Of a DNA stretch of 64,000 bases, positions 19,401-29,427 are shown piece after piece. This DNA is from Bacteroidota bacterium (GTDB taxonomy: Bacteria > Bacteroidota > Ignavibacteria > UBA10030 > UBA8401): the NCBI GenBank assembly GCA_030679145.1, contig JAUXTU010000052.1, positions 1 to 64,000 of the forward strand, written 5' to 3'. The position numbers and the translations under genes are program-made. Within the stretch, counting starts at the first letter, position 1, and each line of letters opens with the position of its first letter. The notes beneath the pieces are model-generated. The model was not told the origin of the DNA, made no database searches, and was given only the letters and a program-made list of their open reading frames with translations.

Positions 19401-19955
19401 ATCACTGTTCAGCGCGATGACCTGATCGAAGCGGAAAAGACATTGATGCAGACGATCGAAGAGATCAATAACACTGCTCAGCGAGAATTCATCACAACCT
19501 TTGATAAAGTTCGAGAATATTTCATTTCAACATTCAAAGGATTGTTTGATGAGGGAGATGAATGTGACCTTCAATTGGAAGATGGTGTTGATCCATTAGA
19601 AGCGCGGATTGAAATTACTGCTAAGCCTCGCGGTAAACGTCCGACTTCGATTGATCTTCTTTCCGGCGGTGAGAAGACATTGACGGCGATCGCATTGCTG
19701 TTCGCAATTTATCTTGTGAAACCGTCGCCCTTCTGTATTTTGGATGAAGTTGATGCGCCGCTTGATGATTCGAATATTGACCGGTTCTCTCGTATCATCA
19801 GAAAATTTAGCGATAATACGCAGTTTATTATTGTTACGCACAATAAACGGACGATGGAAGCAGCCAATGCAATGTACGGTGTGACGATGGAAGAACAGGG
19901 TGTTTCAAAATTAGTTTCGGTCCGTTTCAATGAGAGCAAAGTTGCTACAAATTAA
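16404..19955 (+). CDS. smc: Chromosome segregation protein SMC
   Basis: MYLSKLEIVGFKSFANKV...GPNGCGKTNV; hinge; LLSGGEKTLTAIALLFAIYLVKPSPFCILDEVDAPLDD. Confidence 0.98.
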   Translation: MYLSKLEIVGFKSFANKVNLSFDAGLTAIVGPNGCGKTNVVDAIRWALGEQKPSRLRSDKMEDVIFNGTKNRKPLGMADVSLTIENTKGILPSEYKEVVITRRVYRSGESEYYLNKTLCRLKDIKDLFMDTGMGSDAYSVIELKMVETILSDKADERRRLFEEAAGVTKYKVRRKETFTKLDHVQQDLIRVQDIVKEVQKAVNSLERQAHKAEQFNIISQDLRTKEIILLEREYSDIILSIDPLREKLTSAVDDKKKISDELSSEETLLDDLREELTSLEERLNEVQLELNEHQQKINLSQQARVKANERTNSLTESIDHFTKEKEELSHQLPELEARAGELAVSIDQTHANVHSSTEQYNEKKEELDKFTIELEKKKTEVKSKQDEVIALLHEISSKRNEYERTKARLENINGRLDYSGEENAIYTAEISKNSATVAELTKQDKDFRKQFAEAEIRALDKESKRTGLLKEVETLRNTEFEIRALLERRKSRLDFLQGLIESHEGFSEGAKFLITNDEWKNTLQTTVADAFSTDAKYRIAIEAALGDVANYMVVQTIDDAHRGVELLKTSNKGRATFVCLESIPSLPDDKLDIIEGGVISWASDSVQCDPKYSSLRDFLFAGTMIVEDVQTAKALVRKYFSLKCVTLDGELVTGSGILRGGSIRAEDGGFIGKKNQIEELHKEIETFLLQTDSNRKEIAGKEKQIAAIDVKSLFDIAKKIEQQMSSVEMRIAQIEYEKKRMAENVERNDAENRRLREEANAHNAELKNLQPTIEGLENKKSSAEQQSGATASELETMEVMWNEFSKVATNAQLEMMRLVNEEKNFARELEYTNATIANLKNTFAQRDTDIENARREIERLEEELLFNAHVLETLDQELKEIIERKRVAQSDFNSKRTQSHDIELKLKDARRLHDSSMSRSHELEMKISELTMKAQNIVDRGKEEFEYTVELKEFTAENNFDIESAREEIRYMKDKIRSLGAVNFAAFDEYKTEKERLEFITVQRDDLIEAEKTLMQTIEEINNTAQREFITTFDKVREYFISTFKGLFDEGDECDLQLEDGVDPLEARIEITAKPRGKRPTSIDLLSGGEKTLTAIALLFAIYLVKPSPFCILDEVDAPLDDSNIDRFSRIIRKFSDNTQFIIVTHNKRTMEAANAMYGVTMEEQGVSKLVSVRFNESKVATN

Positions 19956-19985
19956 TATTTCATTTTCCCAATGTGGTGTGAAAGA

Positions 19986-20711
19986 ATGAGTGAGAATCTT
20001 TCATATATCGTCTTTACAGATTTTGACGGAACGATAGCCGTCAATGATATCGGTGACGCAATGTTCAACCGATTCGGGGATATTGATGTCTGCACGGAAA
20101 GCTTTGAACAATATCGTAATGGAGAAATTGATGCACGTGATTGTTGGAAGAAAGGTTTTGCTTCTATTCCTTCAGTAACCAAAGACGATTTTGTAACATT
20201 CGCATATTCACAATCAGTCGACCTCCATTTTAAAACGTTTGTAGAATTCTGCTCAGAGAAAAATATTTCGATTAATGTACTGAGTGATGGATACGATGCA
20301 TATATCGATCCGGTATTGAAAAGGGAAGGATTGGACTGGCTGCCGCGGTTTTCCAATCGGCTGCAGTTCAATGATGATGGAACAGTTGAACCGATTTTTC
20401 CTTATACGGATGCTGAGTGCAAACGATGTGCGAATTGTAAACGGAACCATCTTCTGACAAAATCAAGCGATGATAATGTTATCGTCTATATCGGTGACGG
20501 GATTTCAGACCGCTGTCCGGCTCAGTTTGCCGATATCGTGTTTGCCAAAGATTCATTGGTCAGTTTTTGTGAAACACACAATATTACGTTTCACCGGTTT
20601 GAGAATTTTTCTGATGTGTTGAAAAATTTTCGGATGATGATAGAAACAAAAAAACCGCGTAAACGACGCACTGCAGAACTTGCACGCAAAGATGTTTTTA
20701 TGATGGAGTAA
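19986..20711 (+). CDS. MtnX-like HAD-IB phosphatase
   Basis: VFTDFDGTIAVNDIGD; VIYIGDGISDRCPAQFAD-type HAD motifs. Confidence 0.8.
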   Translation: MSENLSYIVFTDFDGTIAVNDIGDAMFNRFGDIDVCTESFEQYRNGEIDARDCWKKGFASIPSVTKDDFVTFAYSQSVDLHFKTFVEFCSEKNISINVLSDGYDAYIDPVLKREGLDWLPRFSNRLQFNDDGTVEPIFPYTDAECKRCANCKRNHLLTKSSDDNVIVYIGDGISDRCPAQFADIVFAKDSLVSFCETHNITFHRFENFSDVLKNFRMMIETKKPRKRRTAELARKDVFMME

Positions 20712-20713
20712 TA

Positions 20714-21292
20714 ATGGATATTCGATTGAAAATTTTTGAATTGCGAAGTTATACTCCGATTCCATTCCTTTTGGTGATGGTGGCATTTGCAGAACCTACT
20801 TTGATTTCTTTGATTTGCGGATTTGGCGTCGCGTTGATCGGCGAGGCGATTCGATTTTGGGGCGTTTCAATTGCAGGAAGTGAAACCCGAACGACTGGTG
20901 CAGTTGGCGCAACAAATCTTATTACGGATGGTCCATTCGGTTATGTTCGAAATCCTTTGTACGTCGGGAATATTTTGATGTATGTGGGCTGCGGAATTAT
21001 GTCAAATGCACTGGTTCCGTATTTAGCTTTGACAGCATTCGTCTGGTTTGTCATTCAATATCAGTTGATTGTTTCGCAGGAAGAGGATCACCTGAAGAGG
21101 GCGTTTGGTGATGAATATGCAACATATTGTAAGAATGTTCCGCGGTTCATTCCTCGAGTAACGAAATATTCCGGAGAACATTCATTCCATCGCGAGCCAA
21201 ACTTTTCACGCGGTCTTCAATCAGAGACAAGAACATTGCAGGCATTTTCTGCGGTGATTGCATTGATCGTGTTACGATTTTTTGTGAGGTAA
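20714..21292 (+). CDS. Isoprenylcysteine carboxyl methyltransferase-family membrane protein
   Basis: GPFGYVRNPLYVGNILMYVG...EEDHLKRAFGDEYATYCKNVPRFIP. Confidence 0.85.
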   Translation: MDIRLKIFELRSYTPIPFLLVMVAFAEPTLISLICGFGVALIGEAIRFWGVSIAGSETRTTGAVGATNLITDGPFGYVRNPLYVGNILMYVGCGIMSNALVPYLALTAFVWFVIQYQLIVSQEEDHLKRAFGDEYATYCKNVPRFIPRVTKYSGEHSFHREPNFSRGLQSETRTLQAFSAVIALIVLRFFVR

Positions 21293-21293
21293 G

Positions 21294-22412
21294 ATGAAAC
21301 AGCGAGTGATGATCGTGGCGGGTGAAGCGTCCGGCGATTTGCATGGAGCGGGCGTTGTTCGTGAGTTGAAGAAAAAAAATCCTTCAATGGATATCTACGG
21401 CATCGGCGGAGATAAGATGGAGAAAGAAGGAATGTTGCTCACATTCCATGTGCGTGAGATGTCGTTCATGGGTTTTGTTGAAGTGGTGAAACATCTGCCG
21501 CTGATCCGAGCTGTAGAAAAAACGCTTGAACAATTATTGATCCTAAAGAAACCTGATGTAGTTGTGTTGATTGATTACCCCGGTTTTAATTTGCGATTTG
21601 CGAGGATAGTAAAGAAGTACGGGATCAAAGTGGTGTATTACATCAGTCCTCAAGTGTGGGCATGGAAAAAAGGGCGCGTATTAAAAATGCGTGGATTAAT
21701 TGATAAAATGCTGGTGGTCTTTCCGTTTGAAGTTCCGATCTACGAAAAAGAGAATATCCCTGTGCAGTTTGTCGGTCATCCCTTGGTAGAAGAGATGCAG
21801 GAAATGATGAGTAAAGAGAACTTCTGCCGGCGATACGATCTGGATAACACAAAGAAATTCATTGCTGTTATTCCCGGAAGCAGAAAGCAAGAGATTGAGG
21901 ATTTATTCTCTGTAATGGTTCGTTCAGCGGTTGAAATTGCCGGAAATGAAAAAGAAGTTGTTGTTGCAGTTGCTCCGAATCTTTCGATGGAACTGTATAA
22001 AAATAATCTGCCTCCGAATATGAATGTGAAGTTCATTCAGCATTCTACACATGAAGTGATGAAATATGCTGAATTTGCTTTTGTAACATCCGGTACGGCG
22101 ACACTTGAAACTGCATGTGTCGGAACGCCGATGATTGTTGTCTATAAAACATCGGCGATAACATATTGGATTGCGCGATTGGTTGTGAAGATAAAAAATA
22201 TAGCATTGGTCAATATTGTTGCAGGAAAAACGATCGTTCCTGAGATGATCCAAGGTGATGCAACGGTGGAGAAATTGGTTAGTGAAGCACGCTCAATATT
22301 GAACTCACCCGAACATTATTCGGAGATAAAAAACGAATTGAATATTGTTCGGCAAAAACTTGGCGGGGTCGGGGCATCTGTAAATGTTACGGAAACAATT
22401 CTTGCTATTTGA
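21294..22412 (+). CDS. lpxB: Lipid-A-disaccharide synthase
   Basis: VAGEASGDLHGAGVV; GIGGDKMEKEGM; YYISPQVWAWKKGRV; FVTSGTATLETA. Confidence 0.97.
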   Translation: MKQRVMIVAGEASGDLHGAGVVRELKKKNPSMDIYGIGGDKMEKEGMLLTFHVREMSFMGFVEVVKHLPLIRAVEKTLEQLLILKKPDVVVLIDYPGFNLRFARIVKKYGIKVVYYISPQVWAWKKGRVLKMRGLIDKMLVVFPFEVPIYEKENIPVQFVGHPLVEEMQEMMSKENFCRRYDLDNTKKFIAVIPGSRKQEIEDLFSVMVRSAVEIAGNEKEVVVAVAPNLSMELYKNNLPPNMNVKFIQHSTHEVMKYAEFAFVTSGTATLETACVGTPMIVVYKTSAITYWIARLVVKIKNIALVNIVAGKTIVPEMIQGDATVEKLVSEARSILNSPEHYSEIKNELNIVRQKLGGVGASVNVTETILAI

Positions 22413-22415
22413 TGT

Positions 22416-23090
22416 ATGAAAAAACGATTGATCTTGATTGCGCTGCGCATTGTCCTTTGGAGGGTAGCTCTATTGTGGTGTAAGACGTTGAAGATTGTAC
22501 GAGTCAACGCAGATCAGTTTGATGAGTTAAGCCGAAACGGAAAAAATGTTATTGTAACATTTTGGCATGATTCAATGTTTGTCGGTTGGTTCTTGCATCG
22601 ACCCCAAACAAACTGGAAAATATCAGCGCTAGTAAGCCAGAGTAATGATGGTGAATTTCTTTCCACAATCCTTGAACGATGGAATTATACAATGATCCGC
22701 GGTTCAAGTCATACTGGCGGAAAAGAAGCAATGCAATTGATGGTAGATGAAGTTGAAAATGGAAACTCACTTGCAATTACACCTGACGGACCGCGCGGAC
22801 CCCGGCACGAAATGAAGATGGGGGCTGTTCGAGTTGCGCAGCGAACAGGGGTTCCGTTAATTTTGGTAGGAATTGCGACGCTAAAGAAGAAACAATTACG
22901 AAGCTGGGATAAGTTTGAAGTTCCACGGCCGTTCTCAACAGTTGTAGCAAAGTATAGCGAGCCGATTATTGTTCCGAAAGAGTTGAACAATGAATTGCTT
23001 GATGAGTTCAAACGAACAATGCAGAATGTAATGACGAAACTGACAGAAGAAGCATCAGAGCTATCCGTTACACTAGGTGGATCGAAGTGA
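22416..23090 (+). CDS. DUF374 lysophospholipid acyltransferase family protein
   Basis: FWHDSMFVGWFLH; GSSHTGGKEAM; AITPDGPRGPRHEMKMGAV. Confidence 0.88.
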   Translation: MKKRLILIALRIVLWRVALLWCKTLKIVRVNADQFDELSRNGKNVIVTFWHDSMFVGWFLHRPQTNWKISALVSQSNDGEFLSTILERWNYTMIRGSSHTGGKEAMQLMVDEVENGNSLAITPDGPRGPRHEMKMGAVRVAQRTGVPLILVGIATLKKKQLRSWDKFEVPRPFSTVVAKYSEPIIVPKELNNELLDEFKRTMQNVMTKLTEEASELSVTLGGSK

Positions 23091-24121
23091 AACCGAGCCG
23101 GTTATTTCTGCCCTTCGTACCGTTGTATGGTTTAGCAGCGATGCTTCGAAACTGGTTCTTTGATATAGGAATATTTCACTCAATTGATGTCGGTGTTCCG
23201 GTGATTTCAGTTGGTAATATTACAACCGGCGGGACGGGAAAAACACCGATCGTGAAAAGTATAGCGTCTATTCTTATTGAGAATGGAAGACATGTTGCAA
23301 TTATCAGTCGAGGGTATGGACGAAATTCAAATGGAACTATTATCGTAAGCGATGGCAAAAATATTTTGACTGATGCTGATTTGGGCGGAGATGAGCCGCT
23401 GCTTCTTGCCGAACAATTACGAAAAGCAATTGTGATCGTAGATGAAGATCGTATCCGTGGTGCACAAAAAGCGATTAAAGAATTTGGTGCAACGGTGATT
23501 GTTCTTGATGATGGATTCCAGCATCGGTACATCAAACGTTTAAAAAATATCGTATTGATCGATTCACAACATTCGCCGTTTAAGACATCATTGCTCCCTG
23601 CGGGTTATCGACGAGAATTGATTTCCAGCTTTAAACGTTCAGATGCAATTGTTGTAACAAAAGCAAACGATATCAATGAAGCATTACCGTTATTGAAAAA
23701 TACGGAACTTGATTCAATTGCACATAAATTCTCAAGTTCATTCCAGCCATCTGGCATACGTCATTTGTTTGGCGGTGTTAAGCAATCATTGACAATGCTA
23801 AAGGGACATACAGCAATTGGTCTTTGTGGAATTGCAAAACCGGAGAGTTTTCAACAGAGTCTTGAACAGTGTGGTGTACGTGTTAATAAATATTTTAATT
23901 TTCCCGATCACCATAAGTTTACTCGTGATGACATTGAACAAGTTATGAATTCGTTCAAAATGAATAATGCAGACTTCATCATTACAACAGAGAAAGATGC
24001 TGTTCGGTTGAAAGAATTTGAAATGGTATTGAAACAACTTCCAATTGTTATGTTGTCGATGGAAGTTGTTATGCATCAGAATGAAGCATGGAAGAAATTT
24101 ATACTGGACGGATTGCATTAA
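23087..24121 (+). CDS. lpxK: Tetraacyldisaccharide 4'-kinase
   Basis: VGNITTGGTGKTPIVKSIA; SRGYGR; LDDGFQHRYIKRLKNIVLID. Confidence 0.96.
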   Translation: MKPSRLFLPFVPLYGLAAMLRNWFFDIGIFHSIDVGVPVISVGNITTGGTGKTPIVKSIASILIENGRHVAIISRGYGRNSNGTIIVSDGKNILTDADLGGDEPLLLAEQLRKAIVIVDEDRIRGAQKAIKEFGATVIVLDDGFQHRYIKRLKNIVLIDSQHSPFKTSLLPAGYRRELISSFKRSDAIVVTKANDINEALPLLKNTELDSIAHKFSSSFQPSGIRHLFGGVKQSLTMLKGHTAIGLCGIAKPESFQQSLEQCGVRVNKYFNFPDHHKFTRDDIEQVMNSFKMNNADFIITTEKDAVRLKEFEMVLKQLPIVMLSMEVVMHQNEAWKKFILDGLH

Positions 24122-24804
24122 TGAAAATTGCAGTAAGTGACAATGGGAACGAAGGAAAACGGAAGAAATATCTGGATTGGCTTCAATTGTTTGCACCGGA
24201 TGCTGAACTAACAGTTATTGGGTATACAAATGGATTTGCTTCACTGAAAGGATTTGATGGTTTAGTCCTAACGGGAGGGGAAGATATAGATCCGCAGCTT
24301 TCGAAAGCATTACCGATTGAACTTGTTCAACCAAGCGATAAAAGAAGGGATGATTTTGAATTCCAATTGCTTGAGCAGGCAATAACTGAAAAGAAACCAA
24401 TTTTAGGAATTTGCCGCGGATTGCAAGTAACAAATGTTTTTCTCGGCGGCTCATTGACCGCCGATTTACAATCAGCAGGATTTGCAGATCACACAACAAA
24501 GAAAAATGAAAATGAGCGTCGTCATTCAATTGCTGTGACAAAAGAGTCACTTATGTATTCGGTTGTTGGTGCTGAGTTGGGAGAAATCAATTCATATCAT
24601 CATCAATCGGCGTTGAATGTTGCAGATGATCTGATGGTTTCCGGTCGTTCTCCGGACGGAGTCATTGAATCGCTGGAATGGAAAAATAAGACTAACAAAT
24701 CATTTTTACTCTTGGTGCAATGGCATCCGGAACGAATGATTGACGTAGAAAATCCTTTTACAAGAAATATTTGTAAAGCATTCTTTAGGGCAGCAAAAAA
24801 ATAA
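24121..24804 (+). CDS. Class I glutamine amidotransferase-like / gamma-glutamyl-GABA hydrolase family
   Basis: LTGGEDIDPQL; PILGICRGLQVTNVFLGG; VQWHPERM. Confidence 0.88.
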   Translation: MKIAVSDNGNEGKRKKYLDWLQLFAPDAELTVIGYTNGFASLKGFDGLVLTGGEDIDPQLSKALPIELVQPSDKRRDDFEFQLLEQAITEKKPILGICRGLQVTNVFLGGSLTADLQSAGFADHTTKKNENERRHSIAVTKESLMYSVVGAELGEINSYHHQSALNVADDLMVSGRSPDGVIESLEWKNKTNKSFLLLVQWHPERMIDVENPFTRNICKAFFRAAKK

Positions 24805-24821
24805 ATCAATAAATTAATACC

Positions 24822-24881
24822 CACGCAGCGATGCCTGCCTTTCACCATAGGCAGAATATTTGGAACCAGCAGGCATGCGTG
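24822..24881. repeat. Inverted repeat CACGCA-GCG-ATGCCTGC...GCAGGCATGCGTG with nested CTGCCT/AGGCAG
   Basis: Read directly, between amidotransferase and queA. Confidence 0.7.
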
Positions 24882-24927
24882 TAATTTTTACCACAGAGGG
24901 CAAAGTCCCTGAAAGGAACAGTGTGTT

Positions 24928-25965
24928 ATGAAACTTTCCGATTATAAATATCCGGTTCCGCGTAATCTTATCGCAAAACATCCGGCAAATCCGCGTGATC
25001 ATTCACGCCTGTTAGTGATCAACAGAGCCGATGAAACGTTTGAAGACCGCCATTTTTATGACGTAGCTGAATATTTTGACAAGGGTGATACGATGGTCGT
25101 GAATGAGACAAAAGTCTTTCAAGCGCGTCTTATTGGAAAAAAAGAAAAAACGAACGCAAAGATCGAAGTGTTTCTTCTTCGTCAATTGAATGTTGAAGAT
25201 AATATCTGGGATGTGATCGTTGATCCGGCACGAAAAGTACGGATTGGCAATAAAATTTATTTTGATAACGGGAATCTTTGGTGTGAAGTGATCGACAATA
25301 CCACGTCGCGCGGCAGAACGGTTCGATTTAATTACACGGGAGATTTTTTCAAAGTGATCGATAAGATCGGGCTGACACCGCTTCCACAATATATTAAACG
25401 AGAACCGACTCCAAAAGACAAAGATACGTATCAAACAATCTTTGCGGAAAAAGTTGGTGCAGTTGCCGCTCCGACTGCCGGACTTCATTTTTCAAAACAA
25501 TTACAGAAAAAAATGGAGAAGAAGGGAGTCAGCTTTGCCCCGGTTATTCTTCACATCGGTCTTGGAACATTCCGTGCGGTAGAAGTTGAGGACCTTACAA
25601 AACACAAAATGGATTCAGAATTTTTTCAGGTTGAAGATCCAACGGTGAAGATCGTTAATAAATCGATCGATGCTCGAAAAAAGGTCTGTGTTGTTGGGAC
25701 AAGCGCAATGCGCGCAGTGGAATCCAGCGTAACAACGGATGGTCATCTGAAACCATTAAAAGGCTGGACGGATAAATTCATTTTTCCACCGTATGATTTT
25801 AAGATCGCAGACCGAATGATTACGAATTTCCATATGCCGGAATCGACATTGTTGATGATGGTTGCTGCGTTTGCAGGACATGAATTAACTATGCGGGCAT
25901 ATAAACATGCTATTAAAAAGGGTTATCGGTTCTATAGTTACGGCGACGCGATGCTTATTCTATAA
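24928..25965 (+). CDS. queA: S-adenosylmethionine:tRNA ribosyltransferase-isomerase
   Basis: [64 protein letters not shown]. Confidence 0.97.
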   Translation: MKLSDYKYPVPRNLIAKHPANPRDHSRLLVINRADETFEDRHFYDVAEYFDKGDTMVVNETKVFQARLIGKKEKTNAKIEVFLLRQLNVEDNIWDVIVDPARKVRIGNKIYFDNGNLWCEVIDNTTSRGRTVRFNYTGDFFKVIDKIGLTPLPQYIKREPTPKDKDTYQTIFAEKVGAVAAPTAGLHFSKQLQKKMEKKGVSFAPVILHIGLGTFRAVEVEDLTKHKMDSEFFQVEDPTVKIVNKSIDARKKVCVVGTSAMRAVESSVTTDGHLKPLKGWTDKFIFPPYDFKIADRMITNFHMPESTLLMMVAAFAGHELTMRAYKHAIKKGYRFYSYGDAMLIL

Positions 25966-25973
25966 CAAAAACA

Positions 25974-27839
25974 ATGGAACAATTTCTTACTGCGCAATTC
26001 TTTATTACGGCGGCGATCAATATTATTTTAGCCGGTACATTCGGCTATTTAATTACGCGTAAGCATCTGCTGTCGTACTTTTCAAAAGGGAAATGGTGGC
26101 TCACTTGGCTATCGGTTGCGATCATTACCTTGATGGATGAATTGACGTCGATCTTTTATGCACCGAGTGAAGCTTTTCGGATCATCGGAACGAATGCAAT
26201 TGCATTTATCATTCTGACTTCAATTCTCATACGATTCTTGTCGATGAGGATGACTGAGATTGCGGAGATATTGGAATTTCATGGGATAAAGGGTGGGGGT
26301 GTTTATTCATTTTCGTATTTAGTGCTTGGTCCGACGGTATCATTCATTGCGATCGCTTCCATTATTGTGGATTATGTGCTGACAGCGAGTCTTTCCACTG
26401 TCAGTGCGGTTGAAAATGGTCTGTCATTCTTTGAAGTTTCCGCTGCAGGAAAATTTGCGATGCAAGCCGGGATTATCTGGTTTGTTGCAGGATTGAATAT
26501 TCTTGGAATAAAAGAGAATGCTAAATTCACGTTCGGAATTTTTATTGTTGCAACAATTATTCTGATCAATCTTGTCTCTGCCGGAATGTTTCACATGCAC
26601 GTCGGCAGTTGGGGAACGATCGGACAAAGTTTCTCGAATATTGCATCCGGAATGAATGAGGGAAATTGGTTTAATGCATATTTCTTTGTGATCATCGGTG
26701 TGTCGAGTTGTATTTTGGCATATTCCGGTATTGAATCGGTTGTTCAAACTGCAGGTCTCGTAAAATCGTGGAAAGATGTAAAACGTGCGTATATTTTTCT
26801 TGCAGTAACGACCGGCATTTTCACTCCATTGATTGCCGCCGTTGTTCTTTCATCTGACATCAATCATGCTCAACATGAAACTGACCTGATCACGCAGTTT
26901 GCACGAATGGTTGGCGGAATTCCGTTTGGATATATCGTCGGGTTTCTTGCGAGTATATTATTGATGATGGCAGTGAACACGGCATATGTTGCATCCAGTG
27001 AATTGATGGAACGGGTAGCGCATCGATATGGGTTCCATTGGATTCTTAAAACAAATAATCGTCAGTCGCTCTATCGTGTTCACATTGGGAATGCAGCATT
27101 CTATACGTTCATTGTCTTTATTACGGGCGGCAACCAAATGCTGCTGGCGGAAATGTATGCTATTGGATTGTTGGCGAGTTTTTCCATCAATCTTGGAAGT
27201 TTGCTCATCTACCGGTATTCAAAAGGGACAAAAGATGTTCTTGCGTTCAATACACACCGCACGGGAACAATTGTATTATTTGCAATCATGTTCTCTTGTT
27301 TTATCTATCTTGGATACCATAAGCCGTATGGAACGTTGATGTGGAGTTCCGTCACAGCAATATTTTTATTTATTGGAATCCGGGTAGCCAAGAAACGTGC
27401 CCCGGAGATAAAAGAAATTGCGCAGACCGATCAGCCGTTGAATATGATCTTCTATCTCGTGGAATCCGAAGCGGAAAATCTTCATGTCTATTTCCGCCGT
27501 CCGAATGAGAATGCTCCAAGCGTTGATGATACATCTTCTGCGTTTATAAGTCTGTACCACCCGCGCGCAGGAATTCCCGAAAAAGTGGCCAAGAATCATT
27601 TCCGATTCGCCAGTCAAAGTCAGTCCATTTATCATGGCATCACTGAAATATTGTATGCACTCGATTATGAACTTCCGCACAAGAGAATTACTATTCATCT
27701 TGGCTGGCCAACATCCTCGTGGATCGATCGGCTATCGATCGGTGTGATGATGATGAGCGTGATGCGTCTTCCGAAATTATTCCCACGATTTAATTTTGTG
27801 ATCGAGTATTTCGGTAAACCGAAAGCAGTGAAAGAGTAA
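25974..27839 (+). CDS. APC-family amino acid permease
   Basis: ~12 hydrophobic segments; APC-type IILTSILIRFLSMR, FVAGLNILGIKENAKF, hydrophilic C-terminal extension. Confidence 0.75.
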   Translation: MEQFLTAQFFITAAINIILAGTFGYLITRKHLLSYFSKGKWWLTWLSVAIITLMDELTSIFYAPSEAFRIIGTNAIAFIILTSILIRFLSMRMTEIAEILEFHGIKGGGVYSFSYLVLGPTVSFIAIASIIVDYVLTASLSTVSAVENGLSFFEVSAAGKFAMQAGIIWFVAGLNILGIKENAKFTFGIFIVATIILINLVSAGMFHMHVGSWGTIGQSFSNIASGMNEGNWFNAYFFVIIGVSSCILAYSGIESVVQTAGLVKSWKDVKRAYIFLAVTTGIFTPLIAAVVLSSDINHAQHETDLITQFARMVGGIPFGYIVGFLASILLMMAVNTAYVASSELMERVAHRYGFHWILKTNNRQSLYRVHIGNAAFYTFIVFITGGNQMLLAEMYAIGLLASFSINLGSLLIYRYSKGTKDVLAFNTHRTGTIVLFAIMFSCFIYLGYHKPYGTLMWSSVTAIFLFIGIRVAKKRAPEIKEIAQTDQPLNMIFYLVESEAENLHVYFRRPNENAPSVDDTSSAFISLYHPRAGIPEKVAKNHFRFASQSQSIYHGITEILYALDYELPHKRITIHLGWPTSSWIDRLSIGVMMMSVMRLPKLFPRFNFVIEYFGKPKAVKE

Positions 27840-27840
27840 T

Positions 27841-28530
27841 ATGGTGACCAGTGTTATCATTCCTGCGGCTGGATTTGGTGAGCGGATGGGTGCAACCATT
27901 GGCAAGCAATTTCTGTTAATGAGCGATAAGCCGATTCTCGTTCATACATTGGAACGGTTTGAGCAATGTGAAGAAGTGAATGAAATCATCGTTGCTACCC
28001 AAAAGTCATCATTTCCGTTCATTGAAGAGATCAAACGAAAATATTCGTTCTCCAAATTGAGAGGACCGGTCGAGGGTGGTCAACGACGGCAGGATTCAAT
28101 TGCCAATGCGTTGCAATATATTGATCCTAAAGCAGAGATTGTTATGGTTCACGATGCGGTTCGTCCGTTCGTTCATAAAAAAGAGATCAGCCAATCAATT
28201 GAAACAGCGAAATATTTTGGCGCATCCATTGTTGCAGTTCGTGCAAAAGATACCATGAAACAGGCATCGACCGACGGACGGGTTGAAAAAACATTGAATC
28301 GTTCATCATTATGGAGTGTTCAGACACCGCAGACATTTCAACGGCAGATATTAATTGATGCATATGCCAACGCAGAAAAAATGAACATCACTGCTACGGA
28401 TGACTCTTTTTTAGCAGAGCAGATAGGCATTCTGCCGATTATTGTTGAAGGAAGTTACGAGAATATCAAGATCACAACGCCGGATGATTTGTTATTAGCA
28501 GAGTTATTGTTGAAACGCTTTGTTCCATAA
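27841..28530 (+). CDS. ispD: 2-C-methyl-D-erythritol 4-phosphate cytidylyltransferase
   Basis: VIIPAAGFGERMGATIGKQFL; VMVHDAVRPFV; WSVQTPQTF. Confidence 0.97.
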   Translation: MVTSVIIPAAGFGERMGATIGKQFLLMSDKPILVHTLERFEQCEEVNEIIVATQKSSFPFIEEIKRKYSFSKLRGPVEGGQRRQDSIANALQYIDPKAEIVMVHDAVRPFVHKKEISQSIETAKYFGASIVAVRAKDTMKQASTDGRVEKTLNRSSLWSVQTPQTFQRQILIDAYANAEKMNITATDDSFLAEQIGILPIIVEGSYENIKITTPDDLLLAELLLKRFVP

Positions 28531-28721
28531 ATAGTTGATTTTTGAAAAGTAATAAGATATCAGACATCATTATTGATTTAAGACTTTTAGAGTCGAATAA
28601 TTTAGATGGCATCTAAGGTTTTGAGTTAAATATTTATCATTCTCCTTGCATCTAATCGTTCGATTTCATTATTTTGCGGTTACAGTATACCGTTCTCTTT
28701 TCGTAACAGGGGAGTAAATAA

Positions 28722-29396
28722 ATGGAAAACCTCATTGTTGTCTTACTGATCAGTTATGTGATTGGTTCTATCCCAACAAGCATTATTGCAGTAAAGATTG
28801 CAAATGCGGGTGACATTCGTAAATTCGGTTCCGGTAATGCCGGCGGCACGAATGTATTACGAATGCTCGGCTGGAAGATCGGCATCGCTGTGATTTTGTT
28901 TGATCTGTTTAAGGGAGTTATTGCAACATACTACGTTCCTCAAATTTTCTGGGACCCGAATCCTCTTCCATTCAATAATGCAACTCCGTTCCAAGATTTT
29001 ACTGTCGTTCAGATCATTTGCGGAATTGTTGCGGTACTTGGTCATATTTGGACATTGTTTGCCGGTTTTAAAGGAGGTAAAGGCGTTGCTACCGGTGCGG
29101 GAATGATTCTTGGTCTGGCGCCAGTTGAGTTTGCCGTTATTATCGGTGTATTTACAGTTGTGTTTTTATTATCGCGATATGTTTCGCTCGGTTCAATTAT
29201 TGCTGCAATGGCGTTTCCCGTTTCGATGTTCGTACGCGAGAATATTTTCCATGTTGATATTCCCGGATATCACACATTGGTCTATTTTGCTATTGGTGTT
29301 TCATTGCTCATTACCTACACTCACCGTGAAAATATCAAGCGGCTGCTGGCGGGAACTGAAAATAAATTGACCCACTTCAAAGGTTCGCACCGGTAG
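28722..29396 (+). CDS. plsY: Glycerol-3-phosphate acyltransferase PlsY
   Basis: SYVIGSIPTSIIAVK; GSGNAGGTNVLRMLG; FKGGKGVATGAG. Confidence 0.96.
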   Translation: MENLIVVLLISYVIGSIPTSIIAVKIANAGDIRKFGSGNAGGTNVLRMLGWKIGIAVILFDLFKGVIATYYVPQIFWDPNPLPFNNATPFQDFTVVQIICGIVAVLGHIWTLFAGFKGGKGVATGAGMILGLAPVEFAVIIGVFTVVFLLSRYVSLGSIIAAMAFPVSMFVRENIFHVDIPGYHTLVYFAIGVSLLITYTHRENIKRLLAGTENKLTHFKGSHR

Positions 29397-29427
29397 ATTT
29401 AATCTGCCCACGTCTAAAGGTCTCATC

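Noticed and set aside
16739-19939. Multiple antisense and frame-shifted ORFs inside smc
   Set aside because: Shadow ORFs of a strongly supported coding frame.
28531-28721. Possible riboswitch or sRNA upstream of plsY (TTAGATGgCATCTAA palindrome)
   Set aside because: Only a short palindrome and no extended pairing or terminator were found by eye.
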